A DNA stretch of 64,000 nt from Canna indica. Taxonomy: Eukaryota; Streptophyta; Magnoliopsida; Zingiberales; Cannaceae. Position numbers and translations under genes: made by a program. Below, piece by piece: positions 46,365 to 58,115 of the stretch (the first letter of the stretch is position 1; every line of letters begins with the position of its first letter). Location of the stretch: positions 42,493,501 to 42,557,500 of the forward strand of contig CP136898.1 in assembly GCA_034359265.1 (NCBI GenBank), given 5' to 3'. Below the pieces are notes generated by a model. It did no database searches. It saw only the letters and a program-made list of their open reading frames with translations, and was not told where the DNA came from.

Positions 46365-47269
46365 TTAAGGAGGAACTACATCAGCTTCGGGTTCGATAGG
46401 CACGACAGGAATATCTCTCCCCGAAGCAATATTCCCCCGTGGAGAAAATGAGTATTGACCCGAAGTCGCGGTCGAAGGTTCTCCTCCAAGGGACCAAGAA
46501 AAATCATTCTAAGCCTCAGGATTCACCAGAACACCATCTTTGACTTCCTTAAGGAAGTCCATCCCAGAAAGGTCAAAGCCAGGAGCAAGAAGCTTAGCCT
46601 ATTTTATCGCCCTTCCGAAACCCTCTATATACATTGCAAGAAGATGATCTAGAAGGCATCTCGCCTCATCCTCAAGGGTTTGCCTTGCCAAGTTGCACCT
46701 TCTAACCTCGGCCTTGGCCTCCTCAGCCTCGGTCTTCAAACGGGAACCCTTCGCCACTACTGCGACAAGATCAAGGTAGAGCTTTTCAATTTTTCCCGGG
46801 ACATGCTTTCCACCTCCACTGTCTGGGCAACCGACTCGGAGACAACGATATATAGGTGTGCGACTTCATCAATCTTTGCCACCAAGACACTCTATATTTC
46901 AACTATCTTGAACCGTAATGCCTCGAGCTCTCGAGATTGCTCCTCAGAATCTCTTGACATAGACTCAATCAACCCATCCATCAAAAGTTGGACGTGCTCC
47001 CAAGGATCCACCCCATCGGGAAAAAATAATTGATTACTAGAACAAAGGCATAAGACCGAAGCAGGCCACTGAACTCCCGTTGACGCACCAGCTACCACCG
47101 CTATCTCTAGCAACACAAACTCATCCCCCCGTGAGTGAGTAGCCACATGAGGAAGCAGGTTTTCCTCGGAACACCTAGCTCTCTTATGACACCTCATTGG
47201 TGAGCCAAGAAAGACCGAAGAATCCAAAGAGACCGACGATCCAACCGCATCTGCCCTATCTCTAGCCAT
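46365..47269 (-). pseudogene. Tat-lineage antisense ORF, C-terminal part (copy 1)
   Basis: On minus the ORF starts MARDRADAVGSS at 47269 and runs open to 46892. Other frames continue with a coiled coil, then LLAMYIEGFGRAIK, LLAPGFDLSGMDFLKEVKDG, and end ADVVPP TAA at 46365-46367. The second copy on plus (50945-52658) has the parallel LYNEGFKRSTK and DFSGVDSFKKIQDG. Such ORFs (Pfam Transposase_28-like, plant gypsy antisense ORF) lie antisense between pol and the 3' LTR of Tat elements; their function is unknown. Frameshifts and stops are present. Confidence 0.75.
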
Positions 47270-47283
47270 ATTGGGAAATAGTT

Positions 47284-47774
47284 TGTCGGCCTACGTCTTT
47301 TTGCTTATTTTAATTAAAATTGAAATCTATGGGTTGAAGTGGCTACTACTTAGTATGGTTTTGACTTCCATGAGATGGTTTTGCTTCTTAAAGTAAGAGT
47401 TGGCATCATCTTGTTGAAGAGATCCCTTGTTTTGAAAGTTTCACAAAATCATTTTGAATAGTCTTTCTACTAGTATACTTGATGACACTTTGAATTTTTT
47501 GATTTTGCTTAAACTAACTAGACTGGACTAGTACTTTTGAGCCCGATCATATTAAGCCCAAACACACACACACTCATGAACCAGTCTCATGTTAAGCCAG
47601 ATGACTAGGCCTGAGTGCCCCACTCGGCCATACAAGGACACACACGTCCTTATTAATTGCGAGGGACTCGTCATTCACGTACCCTACATCTCCTGGATCA
47701 GCCTCGACACATTCTGAGCAACATCCTTATGAGGTTATTGGGCTGCATCATCGCTAATCATCCCTCATCTTACA

Positions 47775-47806
<32 letters not shown>

Positions 47807-47968
47807 GACACATCTCAGGTACTACAGATTCTAATTTCTATTACACCCATATTGAACACATTCTTACTTGAGCATCGGAGTATCTTTTGCAGGTCCCCCT
47901 GTCAGAGTTGCACTTGACCAGGAGACACACCGGACTGGGATGCATCGCTCCGACTTGAGGCAAGAACA
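47284..47968 (+). repeat. Ty3/gypsy LTR (685 bp) followed by a primer site
   Basis: Starts TGTCGGCC 14 bases after the antisense ORF start and ends GAACA. TTTGGTGTCAACCGTAGGG follows (47969-47987), a gypsy-type primer site. It contains an (AT)n(AC)n microsatellite (47774-47806). It sits between the antisense ORF on its left and a gag on its right, so it could serve as the 3' LTR of one copy and the 5' LTR of another. Confidence 0.7.
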
Positions 47969-48339
47969 TTTGGTGTCAACCGTAGGGCCAAATAAATCTT
48001 ACATGTCCCGCAATGGTTGGTACCCTAGCGGCGATGTCCCCCGCTACCTGGAGGCGTTGAAACAATGAGGAGTGACACTCCAGCACCAACCAATCCCTCA
48101 CCAGAAGCATCCCAGTGTTTAACAAATGACCTCCAGGTGAAAAACCGACGGTTAGCGGCCTAGGTTGAGATATTGACGTGGTCCTGAAAATAACACCTGA
48201 CCGAACACAAGCGCCATCACTCAAAGCGTGAAGAAGATAATCACTCGAAAAGAAGGAGACCAGTTTCTATCCCTCAAGATGAGGTCTCCCTCACATATCA
48301 CCAAAGAGAAGAGAAGGACACCAGGGTTATGAAGGCCAC

Positions 48340-48665
48340 CCCTCCTCTCCTCGTCAACTCAGGACCCTTCGCCGAGCGCATCATGGCAGTATGGCTTACA
48401 CCCAGATTCAAACTGCCAACCGCAATTTAGCCCTAGAAAACATGGATGATCCGACCACGCACTGACGATGTTCAGGTCTATGATGCTCCTCAACGGAGCA
48501 ACCGATATCATCCTCTACCGAGCCATCCCAAACTTTTTGGAGAAGGTCGTACTACTATGGTTCTCTCCTCTTTCACTAGGGTCTATACATACCTTCGAAG
48601 AGCTCTCTTGTGCCTTCAACAATCAGTTCTTCTCGTCACAAATCTACTCCAAAATCTCTTCCCTA
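48340..48665 (+). pseudogene. Ty3/gypsy gag start (Retrotrans_gag domain)
   Basis: Translation gives SGPFAERIMAVWLTPRFKLP and, in the shifted frame from 48468, MMLLNGATDIILYRAIPNFL, LGSIHTFEELSCAFNNQFFS and YSKIS, the conserved Gag core of plant Ty3/gypsy. A stop and a frameshift separate the two parts. It breaks off at about 48665, where unrelated sequence begins. It follows the LTR and primer site, as expected for a 5' end. Confidence 0.85.
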
Positions 48666-50944
48666 TCTAATAGGGACTTGAATTAATCATATTAATTCAT
48701 CTCCATATTAAAAGGGAGTCAATCAACTAACCTCCCTATTAAATAGGGAGGTTAGGCACATGGGATAAAAACAAAGTTTCCTACCCCGGTTCGAATTCAA
48801 AATTCAAGCCATAATAGAATTTGAGTTTCTCTCTTAAATTTAGTTGACCCGCCTTGACCCCTGGGTCTAGTCAAGTCAACATATTGACTTGACCAGGGTC
48901 AACACTTTGACTTTGACACGGGGTCGGATTGACTTCATCGCGCGTCGAACCCTACAAGTTAGGGTTACGAGGAACCCCTTCCTCATATGCTCATATTTCA
49001 TCCGATTAGGAAACACCTTTCCTATTTTGTCTGTGAATGAGATTTGTGATCGTGTTGCGTCATGTCCATGCTAGTAGACATTAGATACCGCATTCGAGCT
49101 CTATCCAAAAAGCTTATTGCGAGGGTAGCCTATTTTGTGTGTGACCCATTGGGCCCCACACTAAGCCAGCAGTGAGTTGTGCATAACAAAGAGTCGTATT
49201 CGATAGAACACTTTCTATTTGAATCTCACGAGCCTACACTAAACTCATTTAGTGTGGCCGTGTGAAACTCCACTCATAAGTTAAGATTGATGTCTAGCAA
49301 TGCGTCATGACTACCCGAATAGTGTGAGGTTCAATCTTCAGGGATCGAATGCCCTTCGATGATTAGTTACCGTATAACTAAATCATTCGTTATAATGTCC
49401 TGAAGTCAGCTAGGGTACGAAAGAAGTGTCAAACCCTAATATCGATTCATATGTATTCCACCTACCAAGTTGTCATCTCAATAATGAAACATCAAAAACC
49501 TCTTTTTGACTTTCATGTCTACTCTGGCCAGAGATTCTTGAGTCAACATTTGTAGGGATACATAGGACATTATCTCCTCTCAATAGGAGTAACTTATTCC
49601 TGCCTGAGAGTCGAGGCCTTCCGGTCCGATTCGGTGTTTCTCCTTGTCTGGTTCAACGCCGTTTGTTGGGGAGGGGACCTGCAAAAGACAATTTGACGCC
49701 CAAGTTAGGGGGACTCCAAGGTGTAGGTTTATAGCATTGGAACTTAGGGTTACCTGGGTGTGCCGTGTCTGTATATATTACAGGTGGAGGTGATCATACT
49801 GCCCGGTAATCTCGCTAGGATTGTTGCCCAGAATGAGTCGAGGCGAATCCCAGAGATGACAGGTTTATGATGGTATATCCCACATGATAAGAAAGGATGT
49901 GAGAGTCCATGTATGGTCGAGTGAGTTCCTCGAATAGAGTTGTATGGCCTGGCTTGAGTCTAGCTCAAAAGTGTAATTTGAGCGGAGCCCCCTGGACGGG
50001 GCCGCGTAGTTTGGTTCGATGTGAATGATGGGCGCTGCTAGGTCTAGTCCGATCGGGCCCAATAGTTCTAGTCTAGTCCACAGCCCCCGAGCTCAGTCAG
50101 AGTCTCGAGGACTGTGTGCCGAGCTCTTAAGTATTATCCTTTGGTGTTTTTCGAGGAGTTTCTTTTGGAATGCTTTATCCAGCTATACTGAGTGATCAGA
50201 GAAGCCATGTGAGATGTTTGCTTTTGAGCGCTTGATTGCGATGGTTTAGGCGGATGGCTGTTAGAGCTAAATGGGAATTAAGGTGGGAATTCGCTGAAGT
50301 CATAGGGGGGGGGGGTAGTTGGTCATGGAGACTGGATGGAGAGGACTTAGTCGCTAAAATTCATCCAGGACAAAGCAGCTTTGTATAGGCTAAACTAAAA
50401 CAGATACTCGAGGAAGATGTGCCAAGGTGGATAACTGCAAAGGCTATGTTGAGAGAATGCTTGAGGATACCGAGCTGGGACAGCTTTGAGGAAGAAGAGT
50501 TTAATGGGTGTACAACTATTCTATCTTTTCTTCAAGCAAATCTTGTTGTCGTATCTTTTATTTGCATGACTTCTGTCTCCTCGTCTCCCGTCCCTTGGTA
50601 TGGAGTCTTATTAGTGGGGTTTGCTTCTTTCTATGGCGTCCTTCGGTTGGTTTTCACCTTTTTTATTCGAATGAGTAATCATGATAGGGAAGTGTTCCTA
50701 CTGACTTACACGGTTTTTTGAAAAACCGCTGCAAGGTGGATTTAGTCGGCTGAGATTAGCCTTGTAGTGTTACTGTCCTCCGTCCGATGAGGGATTTATT
50801 GTATTTGAAGCAGACATGTCTCTTCTCGCTCTTCGAATTTTTCGCGCTTTCGGTATCTTGGCCCCTTTTTGAGGTTTTTCTCAGTGACAGATGAGTCTTT
50901 TCGGTTTCCAACTTCTTCTGCTTTCAGGATCCTTGTTCAGACCA
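48666..50944. other. Repeat-like non-coding region, element not identified
   Basis: No ORF of known family. 48666-49635 looks like one inserted unit (it begins GGGACTTGAATTAATC just after the broken gag). From about 49640 the sequence (GGGGACCTGCAAAAGAC, GGGTTACCTGGGTGTGCCG) resembles the LTR or leader of Tat-type elements lying upstream of the plus-strand antisense ORF. A run of 11 G lies at 50305-50315. Confidence 0.45.
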
Positions 50945-52658
50945 ATGGTGAAAAGGAAAGCTGGGATTGCATTGGAGGTGAGGCTATTGAAGAGGATTCA
51001 CAACCCTTACTCATGGGTTTCTCATAGGATACGCTAGGAAAGCTCGATGATGACAAGTTTGGACATCATTCAATCCTTCCGGGATAAGGAGAAAATCTCC
51101 TATTGTGATAAAGAGGATTCTTTTGATTGCCTCCCCTACTCTTCTTCGGATAGGATCTTTCATTGCGAAGAATATGGATCCTTGTTTATGTACCGAGTTT
51201 TATTTGAGGAGCTTGGGGTTCATCTACCTTTCACGGACTTCGAATGTGGGGTATTGAACTAGACGAACATGGATCCCTCGCAACTTCATCCCAACAGCAT
51301 GGGCGGATGTCTGTTGCTTTGAGATTCTGATGCATTACCTAAGCCTAGAGCCAAGCCTTTGTGTATTCTTCTCCTTTTTCCACATAGTCAGCTCGCAAAG
51401 AGGAGGAGTCATAGTATCGCTTAATAGTGTATCAGGAAAGAAATTCTTTAACTCCTTCTGAAGTTCCCATCAAAGCTTTAAGAAGTGCTTTTTCAAGGTA
51501 AAGTTGAAGCCCTCCTGTGTCCGTTTTATTTGGATCCTATCTTTGGGAATGAGATGTTTCCTTTGTCTTGGATGGAAGATCTCATGCCAAATAATCACGC
51601 GAAAGAGGGAGATCTTTCAGCCAAAGAAAACCATATTGTGGACTTTCTGATTAGGTGTGGCCCCTTTAAGCATTTTTCATGTAAGGAGATGTTAAAGAGC
51701 GACCGGGAGGGGGTGCTAGTTTCAGCTTATATAGGAAGTGTGTTTTGCTAAAGACCTTTGTTGGTCAATTCTTCGCTTATCTTTCTTGGCATAGGTGTAT
51801 TGCAAGGAAGATGTTGTCTATGCTAGATGAGGTGATTTTTCGTGGATGTTTTAGAAGAAAAAGGTGCAGTATCCCGATTATGGGTAAGGGGAAGAAATTG
51901 TTGGTGGCTGAGTCCCCGTTAGGGCCAAGCCATCCATTGTCGATGTCAGCCCTGGATTTTCCCTCATCAGGGCATTTGGAAGTTCTCGGCATAGGGGTTC
52001 TAAGCCCCCGATTATCGAGTTTGGTGGAGTTGCCCAGTTCTTCTGACTCAACTGCTTCTGCTTCTGTTTTACACTCCAAGGAGCATACTAGGACTCAGGA
52101 TTCTTCCTTCCCTGAGGAGATAGCTTCGAGGAGGGAGAGTGCCCCCATTTTGAGTGTGGGGTCTGGCGGGGAATCTCCATTGCCGGGTCATTGGCTAGCT
52201 TTGGTCCCATTTGAGGGATCTTTTTGTCGCCTGGAGGATCTAGCCTATTCATCTGAGGGATCGGAGATATAGGCCCAGTTTTTTGCAATGACCAATAGGG
52301 CAAAGCAATTTGAATCAAATAGGTCCATAGCCTTGATGCAGGAAGTGGAGCTGATGAAACTCGAGCTAGCCAGGGTCAGGGATGTGAAGGACGGTGAGAT
52401 CGCTCGATTGACCACTCAATTGAAGATGTCTAAGGAAGAAGTTGCTCGTCGGCGAGTCGAGCCAAAAGAATATCAAGAGAAGGAGAGAGATCACTAGTGA
52501 GATGCTGATCTGACTTTATATAATGAGGGTTTTAAGAGGTCTACTAAGTAAGCCCAATTCTTTGCTTCTAGAGCTGACTTTTCAGGAGTTGATAGTTTTA
52601 AAAAAATACAAGATGGGACCTTGGTGTACCCTGAGCCTAAGGAAGAGGTTCCTGCCTC
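50945..52658 (+). pseudogene. Tat-lineage antisense ORF (copy 2), on plus
   Basis: Starts ATG at 50945 (MVKRKAGIALEVRLLKRIHN). Conserved blocks: FMYRVLFEELGVHLPFTDFE and MDPSQLHPNS, typical of the putative plant transposon (Transposase_28-like) domain; then a Ser/Pro-rich linker (51900-52260), a coiled coil (EVELMKLELARVRD), and LYNEGFKRSTK, DFSGVDSFKKIQDG, LVYPEPKEEVPAS. Stops at 51028, 51260, 51331 and later, plus frameshifts, disable it. The frame is split at 52658 by a solo LTR and ends QGES stop at 54878-54893. The parent element therefore lies on minus. Confidence 0.78.
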
Positions 52659-53299
52659 TGTCACGCCCCATCTTAGGGTCATATGACTAGCTAGGATATA
52701 CGTGCCTATACCCCGCAGCCTATCCCATGCCCATGCCAACTCATAATAAAATATGGTGGAAATACAAGACAGTTTTATTATAAGAGAGAAAACAAATCAG
52801 TTTTCATTTTCATTTTAAAGGAGTAAAGTTCAGCAAGCCAAATAGAGTGCGGAAATAAATAAAAAGTTTTTTAGTTTTTTTCTTAAGAAACATAGTTTGA
52901 AATAAAACATAAGAATATCCCAAAAGGACTACAACTCCAAGAACGCTAAAATACCAAGTGCACGATCAAACTACTAACAAGACTCGACTACGACCCCTAA
53001 CTAGGACTGCTATGAGATCAATGTAGCTCCTTTGCCCTCCAGCCGCGCCAAGTGCTCTAGCCCACCTCACTGGTCAGGCTCTGCAAAAAGAAACATAAAT
53101 AAAATGAGGATGAGTCCAAAGGAACTCAGTGAGCGGTTCTACCAACCCCAACCACAAAAACCAACCACATAATAAAGTAGGTATGTGCCTGTCTCAAATA
53201 GGAAAATGCAAAGTTGGTGGTATGGCTAACTATTCGGCCACTTGGCCATCTCATGCCTACCCATCCAAACTTATCACATAATAACACCATTAAGAAAAA

Positions 53300-53490
53300 A
53301 TATACGAGAATAATCGGATTTGCCTATCCGAACTTATTTCTTTAGGAAACAAGAAAAATCGGGATATGCCCATCCGAACATATTCCTTAGGAAACGAGAA
53401 TAATCGGGATATGTCCATACGAACTTATTCCTTAGGAAACGGGAATAATCGGGATTCGTCCATCCAAACTTATTCCTTAACACATGTTGG
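53300..53490. repeat. Tandem repeat, about 48-bp unit, four copies
   Basis: The unit AATCGGGATATG(C/T)CCATCCGAAC followed by TTATTCCTTAGGAAACGAG repeats four times with substitutions. Confidence 0.92.
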
Positions 53491-54693
53491 GATTTACCAG
53501 CCCAACCTTTCGGAACCAAGCTCGCAATCCGACTCCTACCTGAGCCTCTTCGCCATTCGTAAAAGATATGACACCAATAAAACCTAAGTCAAGTGTCTTC
53601 CACGGTGTCCTAGGGGTGTTCTTACTGGGAAAAGTATTGCAACACACTATGTCCATTCCCGATGCCCCAGACCCGCAAAGTCATCAGCCCATGAGGTTTT
53701 GTTTCATGCATTTAAATTCTTGTTGGCTCTTAAACAGTTTATTCTGCCCCTTGAATTTTAATTCAACAATTAAAATTTAAATTCTCAAAATTGGGTTTTG
53801 TTTTCAGCCAACTGTTTGAATTCAATTCTGGTGTATCCAAGCCGAATCTGGTTTTCAGAGTGTGTCCTATGGTTCCAGATTATGTTTTCTGGTTAAAATG
53901 ATAGATTACACGACTATGCTCAGTAATCATCTCATTTTACAAACGCAATTTCAAATCTCAGCATCATTAATGACAATCCAGCATAATATTTCAGCATATC
54001 TAATTAATTAACACAAAAATCACAGTAGCAATTATTCCTAATTATCGCCAAACCAGATTACAACATCATTAATAATAAATTTTTAAAAAATAAATCTATT
54101 CACTAAATATAATTAGATGTACATCAAGTTCTATGTCCACATCACAATTTATGCTTCATAAGACAAGGACAATCAAGAACATAAAACATGCCATCAAGAT
54201 CCACTCTATTCACATGAAATCATAAATTTAATACACTGAGATTTATGATTTTGATATTAAACATGATTTAAAATCAAAAGAATATAACAAAATTCATCAT
54301 CAAGGGATTTAAGCCTCATTAAACACTACATACCCTCTTAGACAATTTCACAAACATCTTGAGGGCGACCCCTTTTTACCCACCTTGGCCGAGCACCCCT
54401 AGGATAATCCTAGGGCTGTCGCTACACAAAGGGGGGTCCTCGGGTTTCCTCTCTCATGGCAACGCGAGAAAACATAATTTTCAACAGAGAAATGACAAGC
54501 TTTTTCAATACCCAAGAAAACGGCTCAAAAACACAAGGACAAGAAAAGAAAAAGGGAGGAAGAACCACTCACATGATTAGAGAGAAGAAGAGGAAAAGAA
54601 ACTCTTGAAGACAGCCTCCGAAATCCGGCACACGAGAGGCGACAGCTTAGCTTGGCTCCTGAGGGGCAACGGCGGCTCCAAAAAGGAGAAGGA

Positions 54694-54714
54694 GGGGGGG
54701 GGGGGGGGGGGGGG
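54694..54714. repeat. Run of 21 G in the solo LTR
   Basis: Uninterrupted G on plus, followed by CGGGC. A second G-rich stretch is at 54781-54798. Could fold as a G-quadruplex; length may also be a sequencing uncertainty. Confidence 0.9.
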
Positions 54715-54893
54715 CGGGCAGCGGCTCCCCTCTTTCTCCAATTGGCTTGTGCGGCTCAACTAGGAGCCGCATGGCATCATGGGGGAGGGGGGGGGGAGCT
54801 CCAAACAAGCATCATTATTATGCTCAAGCAAAGATAAATAATAAAAATTACTATAATATATCAGATATAACAACCTCTCAGGGAGAGAGCTGA

Positions 54894-55837
54894 TGCTTGC
54901 CGTTTCCGAACCTCGTGTTGGTTCTTCAGTGTGTGCGCCAGAGGATGTTGGTGGTTGAACGTTTTGTAACTGTTCTTGCATAGATCACATGTTTTGGTGA
55001 ATTGCCATTCCCTGCGTGGGTTTATCCTTTGTGACAGTTATTGCTCCTTTGTGAGCTTATTTTCTTTTATATATATATATATATGAATCTCCTTTGCTTG
55101 ATTTTTCATGGAGGGAATGCCCTTGTCCGATCCTCTAGGATATGGCTTAAGGTTAAATCATCTAGTTCAAGGTTGAACCTCTTGGTTGAACCGTTTAAAA
55201 TTTGATTCAAGATCGAATCTTCCAAAATCTAGTTCGAGGTTGAACCATCTGAAGTCCGATTCATGGTTGAACCTTCTGGAATCTAGTTCAAGGTTGAACC
55301 GTCTAAGATCTAGTTCAAGGCCGAACCTTCTAAAATCTTGTTCAAGGTTGGATCCTTAAGGATCTGGTTTGAACCGAACCCTGCTAATATAAACTCACGC
55401 ATGAATAATGGTGTGGTAGTTTACATGGGACTTTTAGGCTGAGCTTGCCAAAGGCGTACATTGGGACCGCACATAAAGAGTCAAATAAGGGCTTCAAGGC
55501 CCGAAGTAACAGCGTGATAGCCGAGTACTACACTCGAGGTTTTTTGCCGAGCTCGCCGAGGAGCGTAATGCGGAATTGCTTGCGATGAGGCATGTAAGGG
55601 CGTTGAGGCCATGAGTAGTGCAGTAGTAACCGAGAACTGCACTCGGGGGTTTAGGTCGAGCTCACCGAGGAGCATAAGGCGGAACCGCTCACGAGGAGTT
55701 ATGTAAAGTCGCTAAGGTCGGAAGTAGCGATGTGGTAGCCGAGAACTGCACTAGGGGGGGGGGGGGGGTTTCAGACCGAGCTCGCCGAGGAGTAAAGGCG
55801 TTGAGGCCAGAAGTAGCGGAGTGCTAGCCGAGAACTG
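54894..55837. repeat. Tat-like tandem repeats in inverted order (copy 2)
   Basis: 55150-55380 holds about six copies of a TAGTTCAAGGTTGAACCTTC-like unit (about 36 bp), inverted relative to 45985-46145. 55440-55837 holds about three copies of a 128-bp GC-rich unit (GCCGAGCTCGCCGAGGAG, GTAGCCGAGAACTGCACT), related to the inverted words of the 43.9-45.8 kb array. A run of 15 G is at 55754-55768. Element F is inserted at the end. Confidence 0.85.
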
Positions 55838-57488
55838 TGTTGTGTGATATTATCTCCTCCAAAGAATGATCACATGCGCAAGTGCACGCAGTCAATATGT
55901 AGTTAGGGAGGAGTCCAAGTGTCGATCCCACAGGGAATTGAGGCTATCCACGTTCTGTCCTAAGGAAGCCTACTAATTACTACTCTTAACTTGCAAACTA
56001 TATTTAGAGAGTTGATTATGATGGTGGTAAAAGAAAAAGATAATGCAACAATTAAATATAACTGCACAAATTAAAACTAATCTATTGGATTGAAAGACAC
56101 TCTAATTTGATGGACTTAGGTATTGCAATTTCACTTGACCTAACCTTGATGAAGTTGGCATCTTCTTCACTAGTGACTAATGGTTGAGTTATTAACGTAA
56201 GATGTTAAATTACTCTGAAGCATTTTTCAATGTCAGTAAAACCTATCTTTTTGAGCCTAAACATCATATTCCTATGTATTTATAACTTAAGAAGATGCAT
56301 GAAGATATACCTTAATGATGGCTGCCAAGAGGTTAAGCTATATTCCTATGCATTAACCTAAATTACTTGAGCAAAGATTTTAGGGCAGCAAGTAAACTTG
56401 GCTCTAGCATGTATGTCTAATTTGATTTCCCTTTTCCAAGTTCAATCAAACCACAAACAAATTAGATAGTGATCAAGTATCAAGTTGAATAATTCTCAAT
56501 CATGCTAGAAATAACTCATAACATCAATAAATAGCAAAGAGAAACAACACATCAAGTTTTGGTTCAAGATCCATCACAATCCCTAAGAAATATGTTTAGC
56601 TCATGTTAGGAATTGAATAACAGTGAATAAATCCAGCAAATACATCCATAGGACAGCAATGAGAAGCAAAAAAAAGTCCAGAAACACAAACTAAATCAGC
56701 CTCTCAATGGATTTGCAGCAGAAATTCGCAGGTTAGCAAAGAAATTTCAGCCCTGTGCTCCTCTTCAATTCCAGCATCTATAGAAGATTGAAAGATGACC
56801 TTGATCACCTAGATTTGGCTTCAAGTCAGGGTTGAGGCAGGTCTCTCTTCTCTCCTCAAGTTTGCAGCCACCAGATCTCTTCTTCCTCCCCAAAACTGCA
56901 GCGCCTCCTTCAGAAACGGGATGAAAAAAATCCCCTTTGCATTTGTGCGGCTGCTCCCTATGTTGCTGCCCACTGTTGGATCCTAATCATTCTAGGTTCA
57001 CTTATCATTAAATGGATCTAATCTCCCATCAACCCGTTAACATATTGGAGCTATATTGGATCTTCACCATGCTGCTCACTTCAAATAAGTGGATCCATTC
57101 ATTCAATTGCTGGACCAAAATGTGACCTCACTTGGGCTGCCGTTTCGAGACCTTTAACTTACTAATTAGCTCAGGTGATAAATATCAAAGTTTTAGCCCT
57201 TTCTCTTAGCTTTGCAACCCATGAAACAGAATGCCAATCTGACCTTTGTAGACATAGTTATGATCATTTTGAGACAGAGTACTCTGGCTGGACGAAAAAA
57301 AACCAGCAAACGAGATTTGTTTGCCATAAATATGCCATAAACCCTGTTTTCATATAGAATTAACCACATGAGCAATAGAATCACTAAAACATACTTCTTA
57401 AATTAAAACATGCCTAAAATTACTTAAAAACAAGTAGAATAGTGATTAATAAACTAGCTAAATATCTCTATTTCATGTGATTATCACA
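55838..57488 (-). repeat. 3' LTR of element F (about 1.65 kb)
   Basis: On minus it begins TGTGATAATCACATG right after the polypurine tract and ends TATCACACAACA. The stretch TTCCCTGTGGGATCGACACT near the end is common in this LTR type. The exact end is uncertain by a few bases because TGTG/TGTTG repeats allow alternatives. Confidence 0.8.
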
Positions 57489-58115
57489 CCCCCCACGCTT
57501 AAGAGTTTCCTAGTCCTCGAGCAAACATGATCCAAATTGGTACTAACTTCTCATCGTTGTTCAAATGGTTGCCCATAATTTCATGAAACGGGGAAGCTAG
57601 TAATTGTCTCAATGTTAAAGACAACAATTTAGCAATCAAGAGAATCCTCAAAATTTCAAGACATCACTTACTGTTTAGAACTTTGACTTTATTCAAATGA
57701 ACCTGGTTAAGCATTAACTTTTGAGAGCAAACAAACCTTTGAACTTCAGCAATTATCCCCATCCACTTCAGCCAAACTATGATCAATTGAACTTTTGTTC
57801 TGCTTGTCTTTTTTTTTTTTAATTAATTGCACCGCTCAAGTTCAGCTAGCTTAATGCATATCATTGATTCATAATTTTCAGCTAGCTTCCTTATTTTTAC
57901 GGTCCTTTGATGCCTCAGTTTCATTAGCAAATGCTCAAGTTTTAGTCAATTTCTTAGCCTCCCTATTTTTAGATTACTAATGCCAGGACTTATTCATTTT
58001 TTTTCTTTTTCTTTTCTTATGTTTTCTCAACTGACAAGTCATTTCATTCAAAAAGAGCTTCAAATCTTTTTACTTGATCATAACTCAAGTTTAATTTCAG
58101 AGAATAATACCAAAG
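57489..58115 (-). other. Element F 3' non-coding region, part 1
   Basis: No ORF. Holds the polypurine tract (about 57489-57500) and T-rich stretches. It is interrupted by the solo LTR at 58116. Confidence 0.65.

Larger units (their letters stand above)
52659..54872. mobile_element. Solo LTR (2.2 kb) inserted in the antisense ORF
   Basis: Begins TGTCACGCCCCA and ends ATATAACA. Flanks GCCTC (52654-52658) and ACCTC (54873-54877) form a TSD with one mismatch, and joining them keeps the antisense ORF in frame to its stop. No internal coding is present. It contains a four-copy 48-bp tandem repeat and a run of 21 G. The TGTCACGCCCC start is common in chromovirus-type gypsy LTRs; the family is not certain. 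Confidence 0.8.

Noticed and set aside
46892..47269. Host gene on minus (MARDRADAVGSS ORF)
   Set aside because: Its downstream frames match the Tat-like antisense ORF at 50945-52658, and it abuts a gypsy LTR, so it belongs to a transposon.
53334..53587. ORFs with repeated WTYPDYSRFLRN or SIRTYSLGN units
   Set aside because: Translations of the 48-bp tandem repeat in the solo LTR.
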